Positions 22,945 through 34,099 of a stretch of 64,000 nucleotides of DNA are shown here, one piece after another. Both the position numbers and the translations under genes were made by a program. The notes under the pieces are model-generated. The model saw nothing but the letters and a program-made list of their open reading frames with translations, did no database searches and was not told the DNA's origin. Origin of the DNA: Anastrepha obliqua (lineage: Eukaryota; Arthropoda; Insecta; Diptera; Tephritidae). The stretch is taken from the NCBI RefSeq assembly GCF_027943255.1, contig NW_026562179.1, positions 1,490,501-1,554,500 on the forward strand. Direction: 5' to 3'. Numbering within the stretch: position 1 is the stretch's first letter; the number at the start of each line of letters is the position of its first letter.

Positions 22945-24230
22945 GGGAATACTCCGATCTCTCTGCTAGGATGAGGAGTCTCTGCCCCCTACATCCGATG
23001 AAGAGACGCAGACCAAACCGTGGTTTGTTTCCCCTTCAATGCCGAACACAAGTGTTGGTGAGGATTGTACGAATCAATCTTCACCACAGTAAGGCGGCCT
23101 CATCCGCACTCATCCTCCCTCTCGCAGAAAGAGAAGTATATCGTGCTCATCCAAGAACCATGGGTCGTAAAAGATCGGGTTTGCGGGTTGAACAATAAGG
23201 AATACAAATTGATCTATGTCTCCGGCAAAGGTAAACTCAGGTCGTGCATATTAGCAAAGAAACGTATTAATGTATGTATACTTATTGATACAATTCAGCG
23301 ATGCGTCATCATATCGGTGGAGGAATGCGGAAGTACTGGCCTGCCTTCTCTTTTATGGCACCCGATGCGGAGGAACCACAGACATAACCACTTATAAGAA
23401 GTGCAGTTAAAGAAACATCGAGATGTGGTACCCCATTCCTACTGGGAGCAGATGCTAATGCACATCATGATGTCTGGGGCAGTTTAGGCACAAACACGCG
23501 TGTAGGTACATTTTTCAATTCATTATGTGCAACAATCTTTCTATTTATTAGTAACGTAGGTGATACCCCTACTTTTGTAACAACTACGAGAAGTGAAGTT
23601 CTAGATATGACGTGTGTCAATGAACGAGGGGCGTAAGTTTTAAAAGACTGGAGAGTGTCTACAGACAACTCTTTCTCAGATCATAGGTACTTAATGTACA
23701 GTATTTCATTGCCAACTAAGCAGTGTAAGCCGGTTACAAACCGCGGGCGCACGAACTGAGGGTTGTTTGAAACCAAATTATCTAGTAATCTCTCTGCCGC
23801 GACATATCAAATTAACTCCGAGCTACAGCTCGACTCAGCGGTTGATGAGCTAACCTTAGCATTTCAAGAAGCTGCGAAAGCACCATGCCCTCAAAGAACA
23901 AGAAGAGCGAAACCGAAACGTCCATGGTGGTCCACTGATATAGCAAACCTTAGAAGAGAATGTAGAAATATGTATACCGAAGCGAGAAGATCTAACTCGT
24001 GGGATGGATGCAAAGAAAGCCAACGTAGATTCAAGTATGTCATAAGGGCAGCAAAAACAGCGTCTTAGAGAGACTTCTGTAAATAGATAGAAGGTATTTC
24101 GGAGACTTTCCGAAGACTAAGTTGTATTATAAAAGAGATCATTTTTACAAATCACCGGGGGCAGATGCAATCAGCTCCACTGATCTGCAACATATAAAAG
24201 ATATGATTGCAACTGTAATCGACTTCATTT
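22945..24230 (+). pseudogene. LOA/R1-like LINE ORF2 remnant: endonuclease to RT start
   Basis: Plus-strand blocks read RINLHHSKAAS (about 23080), KYIVLIQEPWVV (catalytic Glu), GADANAHHDVWGSLGTNTR (about 23450), VGDTPTFV, VLDMTCVN and DWRVSTDNSFSDHRYLMY (SDH motif, about 23680). A linker follows (RRAKPKRPWWSTDIANLRRE, 23920-23980), then the start of the RT (KSPGADAISSTDLQ, about 24155). It breaks off near 24230. Its INLHHSKAAS/ANAHH style fits the R1/LOA group. Frameshifts are frequent. Confidence 0.75.
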
Positions 24231-25055
24231 TTGTTGTATTATTTATTTTATTTATTTATTCCTAAAGGAGGGAAAACCATACATACGAAACCGAAGGAAT
24301 TCAGGGTAATAAGCTCATCATCCATTGTGCATATCAAAGGAAAGATTAGCGACAAGCTACCTCTTCCTATTACGCGATTTTGGCCGAGTTTAACAAAGAG
24401 CGCCAGTCGTTTCACACCCAGTGAAGCCAAGTCCTTCTCCACTTGATCTTTCCAACGCAGAGGAGGTCTTCCTCTTCCTCTACTACCACCAGCTAGAATC
24501 GCATCGAATATTTTCAGAGCAGGAGCGTTTGTATCCATTCGTACGACATGACCCAGCCAACGCAGCCGCTGGATCTTTATTCGCTGTAAAGCTCATACAG
24601 CTCATCGTTCCATCGCCTGCGATATTCGCCATTGCCAACGTGCAAAGTTCCAAAAATCGTATGCAGAATCTTTCTCACAAACACTCCAAGCGTCGCTTCA
24701 TCGGATGTTGTCATCATCCACGCTTCTGCGCCATACGTTAGGTCGAGCATGATGAGAGTTTTATAGAGTGTTAGTTTTGTTCGTCAAGAGGACTTTACTA
24801 CTCAATCGCTAACTTAGTCCAAAGTAGCACTTGTTGGCAAGAAAGATTCTACGTTGGATTTCAAGGCTGACATTGTTATCGGATTATGGTCACGGTAAAG
24901 TCCTGGCTCGCACTTTGGGGCTTCCCGGACTGGTGGACTATGCACTCCCAACTACATTTGCCATTACAGCCATTTAGGATGTCGCGCTTTGGTGCACGAG
25001 TATAAGCCGTGGTATAAGCAAAAAAGCAAATATGGTTAGTAAAAGAATTGGAATA

Positions 25056-25363
25056 TATATGTATATAATTGCCGCGTACACCCTTTTTTGGGTGTTTGGC
25101 CCAGCTCCTCCTCCTATTTGTGGTGTGCGTCTTGATGTTGTTCCACAAATGGAGGGACCTACAGTTTCAAGCCGACTCCGAACGGCAAATATTTTTATGA
25201 GGAGCTTTTTCATGGCAGGTTTGCCATTGCCTGCCGAGGGGCGACCGCTATTACAAAAAACTTTTTCTTAATTTTGGTGTTTCACCGAGATTCGAACCTA
25301 AGTTCTCTCTGTGAATTCCGAATGGTAATCACGCACCAACCCATTCGGCTACGGCGGCCGCCT
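25056..25363 (-). mobile_element. tRNA-derived SINE with 10-bp target duplication
   Basis: Read on the minus strand the insert begins AGGCGGCCGCCGTAGCCGAA, a tRNA-like head. It continues with a body unrelated to tRNA and ends in a TA-rich tail near 25056. AATTGGAATA flanks it at 25046-25055 and 25364-25373, the target duplication. The head has Pol III promoter boxes. It has no protein-coding role; such elements use the reverse transcriptase of a partner LINE. The parent tRNA cannot be named securely, because the anticodon arm is degenerate. Confidence 0.8.
25288..25352 (-). promoter_or_regulatory. Internal Pol III A and B boxes of the SINE
   Basis: The A-box-like TAGCCGAATGGGTTGGTG lies at about 25352-25335, and the B box GGTTCGAATCT at 25298-25288 (minus strand). 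The B box matches the GGTTCRANTCY consensus. The spacing is that of a tRNA gene. Confidence 0.8.
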
Positions 25364-26484
25364 AATTGGAATACATGTATGTATATCAGAAAACAATTTA
25401 AAAACCGATTTAGCACATAAAATAACAAAAAATATATTTAAGTATATAAGTAAATATAATACTTTTCCATGCATATATTTTTCTATGAATCTAAACGATC
25501 TACATACATATATATGTATTGCTATGAATTCTGGTGGAGATCCTGGTGAATTCTGGAGAGATTTTCACTCTCCGTGATTTTTGTTTTCTATCAGGAGACA
25601 ACCATGTAGCTTGGTGTATCTTCTTATGCTGGAATCTGGTTCTACAGGCTACCATGTTTCGGGCTCCGGCGATCACCCTCTGTCCCTCCTTGCCTACCCT
25701 GGCGTTGAAGTCGCCATGAACAATTTTTATGTCGTGACGGGGGCAGCGCTCATAGGAACGTTCCAGGTGCTCGTAGAAGGAGTCTTTGGTCGTATCGTTC
25801 TTCTCCTACATTGGGGCGTGGGAAAAAATGAGCGAGATGCTGAAACAGCGCACTTTGATGCGGATTATTGCGTGACACTCGTCCACCGAATTGAACGACA
25901 GTACTTGGTGACGTAGTCTGTCTCCTATAACAAATTCAACACTGGTTTTGCGCTGCTTTACATGACAGCTGTAGTAGACGTCGGAAGGTGCTATGTTTTT
26001 TCTTGCCTTGCTCCGTCCATGTCATTTCTGGAACGACAGTGATGTCAGCCTTTAATCTCACGAGGACATCAACCAGCCAGGCTGATGCACCTTCCCCATT
26101 AAAGAGCCCGATATTCCAGGTGTTTGCCCTCAAATCATTGTCCTTGGTTCGGTTGCAGGTGTCGTCATCAGTATAGGAAGTTATCTCGGGGGTTTGTTCG
26201 TGTTTTCATTGGGATTGAGGGGAGTATTTTTACGTGGCGGATCCGAAACCTTGCTTTGCCTTCTTATAATGGCTTGCTCTCGAACGGATGTTCTGAAGCT
26301 ACCTAGAGAATACATGGGCAAATCCCGGAATTTGTGAGCTGCTTATACCATATGTAGAAGAATCGTCCTGTCCACTCCCAAATGAATAGCAATCAGTGAC
26401 TTTCCCCACTTGCGTGGACTTCTACATATGGGACCATCCTCCTCATTATGAAATCAAATAAAGACATGTATGTATGTACATTAT

Positions 26485-27645
26485 GCTTTCCATTTCAATG
26501 AAAAAGTGTATTTTTTTTGTAACTATTTCCAAATCAAGAGGACACCCCAAACTTCAATTGAGCTGAATGCCCAGCAGCTAAAATGAGTTGTTTTTGAGTA
26601 AAAAGCCTGTTTCGCACTTTTTCTTTTTTGCAGAATAAAAAATTTTCAACAACTGTTTTACAATTGTTTCTACATGAAGTCGCTCGTGTAAGTAATTACA
26701 ATCATTTTGAACTCAGAATCATTAAAATCGGTTCATTTTTGACCAAGTTATGAGCAATTAAAAAAAAAATTTCTAATATAGATGCTTTCCATTTCAATTC
26801 AACCGGGCTATTCGGGTCATGTTCTTCTATTTCGATGTAACTCAAATATGTTGTCCTCTGGTCAAAATAATGAGACACGTATTGTTTTGTTCGTCCGAAA
26901 AAAACATTTTTGAAGATTTATCGGCAATTTTGTTTTTCGGTTCAAAAACGATTTTTTTTAATTATATTGTATAAGAATTTTTTTTTTTTTTAATGCTCAT
27001 AACTTAGTCAAATATGAACCGATTTTAATGATTCTGAGTTCAAAATGATTGTCATTACTTACACGAGCGACTTCATGTAGAAGCAATTGCAAAGCAGTAG
27101 TTGCAAATTTTTTGTTTTGCAAAAAAAAAATTTGAAATTTTTTCGAAATTCAATACATCAAAAAGTGTATTTTTTTTTTTTTTTTGTAACTTTTTCCAAA
27201 TTAAGAGGACACCTCAAACTTCAATTGGGCTGAATGCCCAGTAGCTAAAATGAGTTGTTTTTGAGTAATGAATTTTTGGGTAAAAAGCCTGTTTCGCACT
27301 TTTTGTTTTTTGCAGAATATAAAAATTTCAACTACTGTTTTGCAATTGTTTCTACATGAAGTCACTCGTGCAAGTAATGGCGATCATTTTGAACCCAGAA
27401 TTATTAAAATCGGTTCATTTTTGACTAAGTTACGAGCATTTAAAACAAAATTTTTCTTATATAATTTAAAAAAAAATCGATTTTGAGCCGAAAAACAAAA
27501 TTGCCGATGAATCTTGAAAAATTTTTTTTCGGGCGAACAAAAAAATACGTGTCATTATTTTGACCAGAGAGCAACATATTTGAGTTACATCGAAATCGAA
27601 GAACATGACCCGAATAGCCCGGTTGAATTGAAATGGAAAGCATCA
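26485..27645. repeat. Palindromic (foldback-like) repeat cluster
   Basis: 26777-27645 is an imperfect palindrome. The left arm starts TATAGATGCTTTCCATTTC, and the right arm ends in its complement (GAAATGGAAAGCATC, ending near 27645). The arms are roughly 340 bp. They flank a centre containing GAGGACACCTCAAACTTC and GGGCTGAATGCCCAGTAGC. To its left, 26485-26776 is a centre-plus-right-half copy of the same family. There is no coding capacity; it resembles a non-autonomous foldback or MITE-type element. Confidence 0.75.
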
Positions 27646-29480
27646 CATGTAAGAAATGAAATGGTGAATAAATTAATTAATGGAATGGTTTCAAATGAAA
27701 TATAAGTTATGAGACAGACCGCAACTTTACTTCCATATCATCCTGGTTAAAACCAAAAAGCCATACTTCTTTTAGGAAAACGGATAATCTTCTAATAAGT
27801 TGTACATATATGTATCTTCAGGAAGTCTATCAAAAATTTTACAAGATATTATAATATAGAAGTCACGAAAAATGGTGGTGCAAGAACCTGGAACTGCAAC
27901 ATGTCAAAGAGAATCTTAGAGTGGTTTGATCAAACTTCAACATGGCGGCCACAAAATCCAAAAATGTTGATTTTTCTTCAAATGCCTTGTCACACATGAA
28001 AACATCCCCATACACTAGTCAAATGGCTTGATCAAACGGAAACTGTTGTTTAGTTTGACAAGCCATTTAACTGGTATATTTATCGCTTTAATTCTCTCAT
28101 ATATCTCATCTATGTACAATTTTGTATTCTATCATTCTTGAGTATAAAGTTGAAAAAAGGATTTATACATGAAAATAAATATCAAAAATGGGTAATAATG
28201 TCGCGCAGCTGTTGCCATAGATTGCTGCATATGCATTTTATGTAAATCAGTACCCGACTGGACACGCGTGCGAACCACTCGGACACAGGGCTGCTGACCG
28301 ACGGGCGGCCCGAATGCCAATTTGCAATATGCATATGTACGTGTACTTACGTATATGTATGTAGGCATGCATACATTTTTATGTGTATAGATAGCGACTT
28401 ATTTCACTATTTTTAAGTAAATGAATTTGTCGAAAAAACAGGAAAAGGTAACCAATAAATATATGTACCTATGCATGTACGTACATGTGTGGAACAGCTA
28501 GAAAGAAATACAGAATTTAACCCTAAAAACAAACAAACTATAATTCGCTACAAAATATTAGCTTTATTGAATATACGTAAGTTCGCGCCGTTACAATAAC
28601 AACAGCTGCAAAATAAATAAAGTACAGTTGAGTTATAGAAATATGAGCGGCTCGGTGATTGGCAATTTGAGTGGTGGACAGTCGGCTAATGGACTCTAAG
28701 TAGGCTGGGAAGTTAAATCTAATTGAAATTTATACAAAAAGTTCCCTTTTAAAAATTTTCTTACCATATGTCAGAGTTATTGTATCTTGCTGATGTGCTG
28801 AGGTATTGCTTTAGTAATGTTGTATCCATTTGAAAGAACGATTGCCTCGCATGTTATGACAGCAAAACTTAAATTCGGGTATAGAAAAAGTACAATAGGT
28901 AGTCATATATAAGTATACCTACATATGCACATATGACATGCTTAATCTTGAAATACCTATGTATATTTCTGGCCAGAAGGATGCAATAAAATTGTACCAA
29001 CGTTCGTAAAAGCCGAGAAACACACACATTTGCATAAATCATGAATATACCTACATATATTTATAATCAAAATATTTATCAAGCCACAAACATTTTTGTA
29101 AAATATGTATTGACGAATGTACACTCAAACTCAAATGTAAGCAACTTGAAGTTGTTTGTCTACGCAAGCAAATGCAAGAAAGTTACGAATATTCCACTCA
29201 ATGTGCATTCGTATGCGTATTCGAATTCATATCCGTTCTTTGGTTTACGCACGTAGTCAAGGAGTTTATCCAATAAGAAAATGTAGTTATGTTCAATTTC
29301 TAATTAACAATTACTAATAAAAAAACAAATGGAGCACAATATCCAAAAAATTGTTACGCATTCTTGTGGAACCAATTATTATTACTATTTTCAATACCTT
29401 TAATATTAAAGAAAATTTAAGATAAAAAATTAATGAAAAATTATACATTTCTTAAAAATATTAAAAACATCCATCATTTA
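27646..29480. other. Intergenic, AT-rich, small hairpin near 28012-28075
   Basis: No gene seen. An imperfect inverted repeat (TCAAATGGCTTGATCAAAC and GTTTGACAAGCCATTTAAC) lies at about 28017-28073. TATG/TACG microsatellite tracts lie at 28325-28370 and 28460-28490. Confidence 0.4.
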
Positions 29481-29599
29481 ATTTTTGAAAGCACGCTCTT
29501 GCGCACGGACGATTATAGTGCAAACTTATAGTGCTATAGGAGCTCAATATTTTCCTTTGTCCTCGAACGGCCGTCTGGGCCCTGGCGGTGGGCTGTTTG

Positions 29600-31732
29600 C
29601 CCCCGAACTTGTTGCACGGAACCTTAGCACTCATGAACGAATCAAATCTTCACTTGAGGCTTCACGTAAACGTCGAATATTGTAACGTAAATAAAATTTA
29701 TGCTCAGCAATTAGATAATATGTATAAAGAAGAAACTCCCTTTCTAACCAACGGCAGCACTGATTGGGAGTACTTTCGCCAGAAATTAGATGAGCATATT
29801 GAGTCTGAGGTAAATATATACACCACCGACGACGTAGAAATCGAATCGCTTAAGTTTACTAAGACTATACAGAAATCTGCATGGGAGAGCACACCTCAGA
29901 TTAGGAGAAAATTATTCGGCGTGAATTACCCACGCGAGTTGCGAGATCTAATAGTCCAAAAACGTAGATTAAGGAAAAAATGGCAGTTTACCCGATCACC
30001 CGCTGACAAACACAACTCAATAATGCAAGCCAAACTTTAAAACGGTCTTTAAGAGCGTTTAAAGATGATTCTATCAATTCGTATGTTACCAGCCTAAGCA
30101 CGGAGCGGAGTTCCGGATATTCTTTGTGGAAATGCACAAAACGATTGAAAAGACCAATCAAACATATCCCGCCGATTAAAAAATCGGATGGCAAGTGGGC
30201 TAGAAGTGATTCCGAGAAAGCCAATGCTTTTGCAGAAACTCTAATGGCAACTTTCTCTACAGATGACGCACATGATCATGATGACACAATAACGAATTAA
30301 GATTCCAATGTGCCTAGCAACGAAATATTGTCTAAAGGCACAGTGCAAGATATAAAACACATTATACAACGTGAACTTAAAAATAAAAAATCACCAGGAT
30401 TTAATAATATCACTGCAGAGGTTCTGAAAAAGCTGACTAACAAAGCTATAAGTAGATTAGACATAATTAATGCTTGCCTTGCACTAAAATATGTACCCAC
30501 CTGCTGGAAAGTTGCGATAGTCATAATGATACCTAAACCAGGCAAACCGCCGCACGAATCGACGTCGTACACGCCAATATCATTACTACCGACGATTTCA
30601 AAAGTTTTTGAGAAAGTACTACTGGAACGCTTACAGCTCTCTATTGAAAGATCGAATCTTATCCCGCAACACCGATTCCACCACTGAGCAAATTCGTCGA
30701 ATAACTAGTAAAATTAAAAATCCTTTGAAAACCAACAAGTTTGTTCTGCTATATTTCTTGACGTAGCTAAGGCTTTTGATAAATTTTGGCGCGCAGGTCT
30801 AGTTAAAAAATTGAGAAGCATTCTTCCACCTGACTTCTGTGACATTATAGAGTCATACCTACAAGACAGATTTTTTCAAGTAAAATATGAAAATGAATTT
30901 TCTGAACTAAAGCCAATCAAAGCAGGGGTTCCACAATGCAGCATACTTGGACCTGTTCTATACTTACTCTACACATACGACATGCCATCATCTAGAGATT
31001 CATTCATAGCCACATTTGCAGATGACACTGCAATCCTTACTGTTGACAACACAGAAACTTCAAAGCGCTGTCGATGAAATAGCGGCTTGGACGACTAAAT
31101 GGAAAATTGCGTTGAATAACTCAAAATCTACACATATTAACTTTACAACCAAAAAAATTACATGTCCCGCAATAAGCATATTCGGCAATCAAGTACCGTA
31201 CTCAAATACAGCAAAAAATTACATGTCCCGCAATAAACATATTCGGCAATCAAGTACCATACTCAAATACAGCAAAATACCTCGGTATGACACTGGACGC
31301 GAAACTTAAATGGAAGGAGCACATCAACATGAAAAAAGATGAATTAGAAATGAAATTGTGAAACCACCAATGGCTCCTGAGCAGAAATTCGCAACTGTCT
31401 GTTCACTGAAAGCTGACCATATACAATGAAATACTTTAGACGGTCTGGATGTAGGTATGGTGCACAACTATGGAGTTGTGCAAAGAAAAACAATATATAA
31501 GTCATACAGCGCTTCCAAAATAAAATACTCCGAACTATAGTAAATGCCCCGTGGTACATAAGAAACAGTGACCTTCATCGTGACTTAAAAGTACAGACCA
31601 TCACCGCAGAAACTAACAAATTGGCAGCGTGTCACCAGGAAAGACTTCGCCTACACCCAAATCAAGAAGCTCGTTGGTCAGTCATGACTAGTTGTTGTCT
31701 TAAAAATAAATAAAAAAACAAAAAAAAAAAAA
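29600..31732 (+). pseudogene. Jockey-clade LINE ORF2, 5' truncated, with A-rich tail
   Basis: The copy starts in the linker after the endonuclease (FLTNGSTDWEYFRQKLDEHI, about 29742). The RT follows: NKKSPGFNNITAEVLKKL (30385-30440), IPKPGKPPHESTSYTPISLL (about 30530), IFLDVAKAFDKFWRAGLVKK (about 30755), AGVPQCSILGPVLYLLYTYD and IATFADDTAIL (catalytic DD, 31006-31038). The C-terminal domain includes RLHPNQEA near 31655. A tail rich in A, about 31700-31732, fits Jockey target-primed insertion. GVPQGS has become GVPQCS, and there are several frameshifts. Confidence 0.85.
31153..31274 (+). repeat. 61-bp tandem duplication within Jockey ORF2
   Basis: Two adjacent 61-bp units, 31153-31213 and 31214-31274, share TTACATGTCCCGCAATAA and CATATTCGGCAATCAAGTAC with only a few differences. 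Because 61 is not a multiple of 3, the duplication shifts the reading frame. Confidence 0.85.
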
Positions 31733-32004
31733 GCAGTTAGAAACAAATTTTAAATTTAAAATCTAATTCTGCCAACGAGCACATTGTATTTAAAAGAGAA
31801 CACTTTATAATTATCTAGTGAAACCAGAGTTGGAGTTCGCATTAGTGATTGGCCATGAACTCAGGCCAACTTATGGTGTATATAACCATCCTACGTTTTT
31901 GACTTAATGGGTAATTCAATAAGTAAAATTGCTATATTTGGACTGAAAAGCAACCCGAAGCCATTCGAAAACAGCCATTACATCCAATGAAAACAACCGT
32001 TTAG

Positions 32005-32140
32005 TGCGGCCTATGGGTTGTAGGAATCACTGGCATATATTTCTTGAAAGACTAGGCTGGCGCCAATATAACAGTAAATGGCGAACGCTATCGTGCCATG
32101 ATTTTATGATGCCGGAAATTGAAGCCCACGATTTTCATCA
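32005..32140 (+). pseudogene. Tc1/mariner-type transposase fragment, degenerate
   Basis: The plus strand reads CGLWVVGITGIYFLKD, a stop, then AGANITVNGERYRAMI, and after a frameshift MPEIEAHDFHH. The VTVNGERYRAMI...PEIE pattern lies between the first and second catalytic Asp in a group of insect mariner-type transposases. Only this fragment is recognisable. Confidence 0.6.
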
Positions 32141-32529
32141 CGTTAACTAATACGTAGCATGAGAACCAATTTCTGTTAATATTAAATAATATACCAAAAT
32201 CAAAATACAGGGCCTTAAAGGCACATAGTGGAGAAAGGAAAAAGTATACCGGTCCTCTAGGAATTTCAAGATAACCATTTTGGATCGAGCATTCTTCCTT
32301 TACATCGAATCTGATTCGGGAATCCGGTGCGTAGATGGGTAGAAGCTTTCGGATGCCAGGTGGAGCTGTTTTCTTTTGGACGAACATAATCGATACCCAT
32401 AGACGGTTATTCCACAATCTTTCATGGACCACAACCCTTTGTTGGCTCTCCAATACGCACATAAAAGAAGTTATAAAATGCTGGAAAGACACGATATTGT
32501 ATGGAGAGTCCATGAATAAGGCAGGCTAA

Positions 32530-32760
32530 AACGTTTATTCTTCCTTCCAGAAGAGTATTAAATAAGCTCCTAAACCTGGATAAAGAGGCCTTACGAACTC
32601 TCACTAGATACTATACGGTATATTGTAGTCTTCGTTAACATTCGTGGAAACTAGAATTAGTAGAAACCAGATTCTGCCGTTTTTGCGAACTAAATGATGA
32701 AACTCCAGGTACTCAATTTCATTAGAAGCCTCCGATTATAAACTTGGGGTCAAGTACAAT
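32530..32760 (+). pseudogene. LINE ORF2 C-terminal fragment
   Basis: Plus-strand frames read LLNLDKEALRTLTRYYTVYC and LVETRFCRFCELNDETPGT, the pattern of the CxxC...ETP..H zinc-binding region after RNase H in LINE ORF2 proteins. Frames are broken and no other domain is present. Its clade is uncertain. Confidence 0.5.
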
Positions 32761-33505
32761 AAACCACATAAGAGGCCGCAGTATAAGTACATTATTGCCA
32801 AATAATTAGATTATATTATAGTAATTTAATTGAATTTCTAAGTTAAATTTATTATAATTTGAACTTATGCGTGGCAAATATTATTCTTTAAAACATTTCC
32901 TCCTTCATTTTAAAGTCAAACAAAGCTTGAGAGATGTGTATGTATGTACATGCATTAATATGCACATACATACTTATGTAAATGATTCCATGCCTCCTTT
33001 TTTGAATTAAGGCATTAAGTAAAAAACATTAGGGAAATGAAAGCTGCTTTTCTTTTACCAGTGCTCTACAACTGAGGTCCTTCTTTCGGCACAACCCACT
33101 TAAAAGTTGTGGCGTAACATGTGCCACCAGCAGATATGTACATGGTTTCAAGCTTAGCAGAGCCTAACGCAAGAGAGAGTGAAAAAAGGTCGAGAGCATT
33201 TTTTCTTTTCTTTTCATTTCGTGCACGCGGTTATAAAGACTGCGCCGTATCCCACCAAAGAATGGTGGACGCTAACAAAACTCCTGTTTAGCATATTCTC
33301 GCACTCGCACTCACATTGAAACGGCAACTTGAAAAATAGCATTTCGGGTTCCCAACGCTGTGCACCATATCCACCATTGTGCATCGCACAAACCCCAATA
33401 GCTAAAAAGAAAGCCAAACAAAATGAAAATTTCGGAAAAAAGTCTAAGAAAACCGAATGTGTATATATATGTTATGTATGTATGTATGATGAAGCATATG
33501 CGCAT
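32761..33505. other. Intergenic with TATGTA/TACATA tracts
   Basis: No gene seen. Microsatellite-like tracts lie at 32935-32985 and 33465-33490. Confidence 0.4.
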
Positions 33506-33513
33506 ATATGCAC

Positions 33514-33680
33514 TAGGGTGGTTCGAATTCCAACAAATTTTTCAAATCAAATTCTAATAGTGCGGAAAAGTTGCTATGGAGTAACACAAGTAATTTGGTA
33601 AAAAAAAAATTGAAATCGGTCAATATCTTCTGTTCGCGCAACTCATTTAAAGTTTGGAAAATTTTGTCGAAAAATGCATA
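33514..33680 (+). repeat. Left terminal inverted repeat of the 3.4-kb transposon
   Basis: Matches the reverse complement of about 36749-36913 over some 165 bp, with scattered mismatches; the first 52 bases show none. It includes GCTATGGAGTAACACAAGTA and TCTTCTGTTCGCGCAACTCA. Confidence 0.9.
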
Positions 33681-33864
33681 TTTCCTAATTTTTTTAGAAT
33701 TATGTTTTAAATGTCGTTTTCCAAAGTTTTACTTATTATTATGTTTAAATTTAATTATTTATAAGGATTAGTTTGTATTTAAACAGTTTATTCATGCATT
33801 CTATAAGGCTTTTCACGCTTAGCTTTCCCCAGGATCAACGACGAGGACGTGGTGAAAAATCTGA

Positions 33865-34046
33865 TCCCACTTTTTTTTTTGTTTTTTTTTTATATTTTAT
33901 AATTTTTTTTTGTTTTTTTTAATAATTATTTTATGTTTTTTTTGTTTTTTTTTATATTTTATAATTTTTTTTGTTTCTTTTTAATATTTTATGTTTTTTT
34001 TTGTTTTTTTAAATATTTTTTTTTTGTTTTTTAAATTTTTTGTTTG
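33865..34046. repeat. T-rich low-complexity tract
   Basis: About 180 bp of T runs broken by TATATTTTATAA and GTTTTTT blocks, repeated three or four times. It lies just downstream of the transposase stop on the minus strand, inside the transposon. Confidence 0.85.
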
Positions 34047-34099
34047 CTACTATCATAAAAAAAATTTACGATCGTGAAGATTTGTACAGTGAACTCTCT

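Larger units (their letters stand above)
24370..26442 (-). mobile_element. Old RTE-clade LINE copy with replaced centre (copy C)
   Basis: 24370-24886 matches the 3' part, and about 25585-26442 the 5' part, of the RTE elements at 38905-42179 and 59263-62537, in the same orientation. The central two thirds of ORF2 are replaced by about 700 bp of other DNA containing a SINE. The 3' part reads DTNAPALKIFDAILAGGSRG on the minus strand; the 5' part reads WNIGLFNGEGASAWLVDVLV. Copy C keeps an unshifted RWLGHVV...MDTNAP frame, where copies A and B have lost one G. Confidence 0.85.

Noticed and set aside
25288..25363. A functional tRNA gene on the minus strand
   Set aside because: The B box is good, but the anticodon arm and acceptor pairing are degenerate, and the sequence continues into a SINE body flanked by target duplications.
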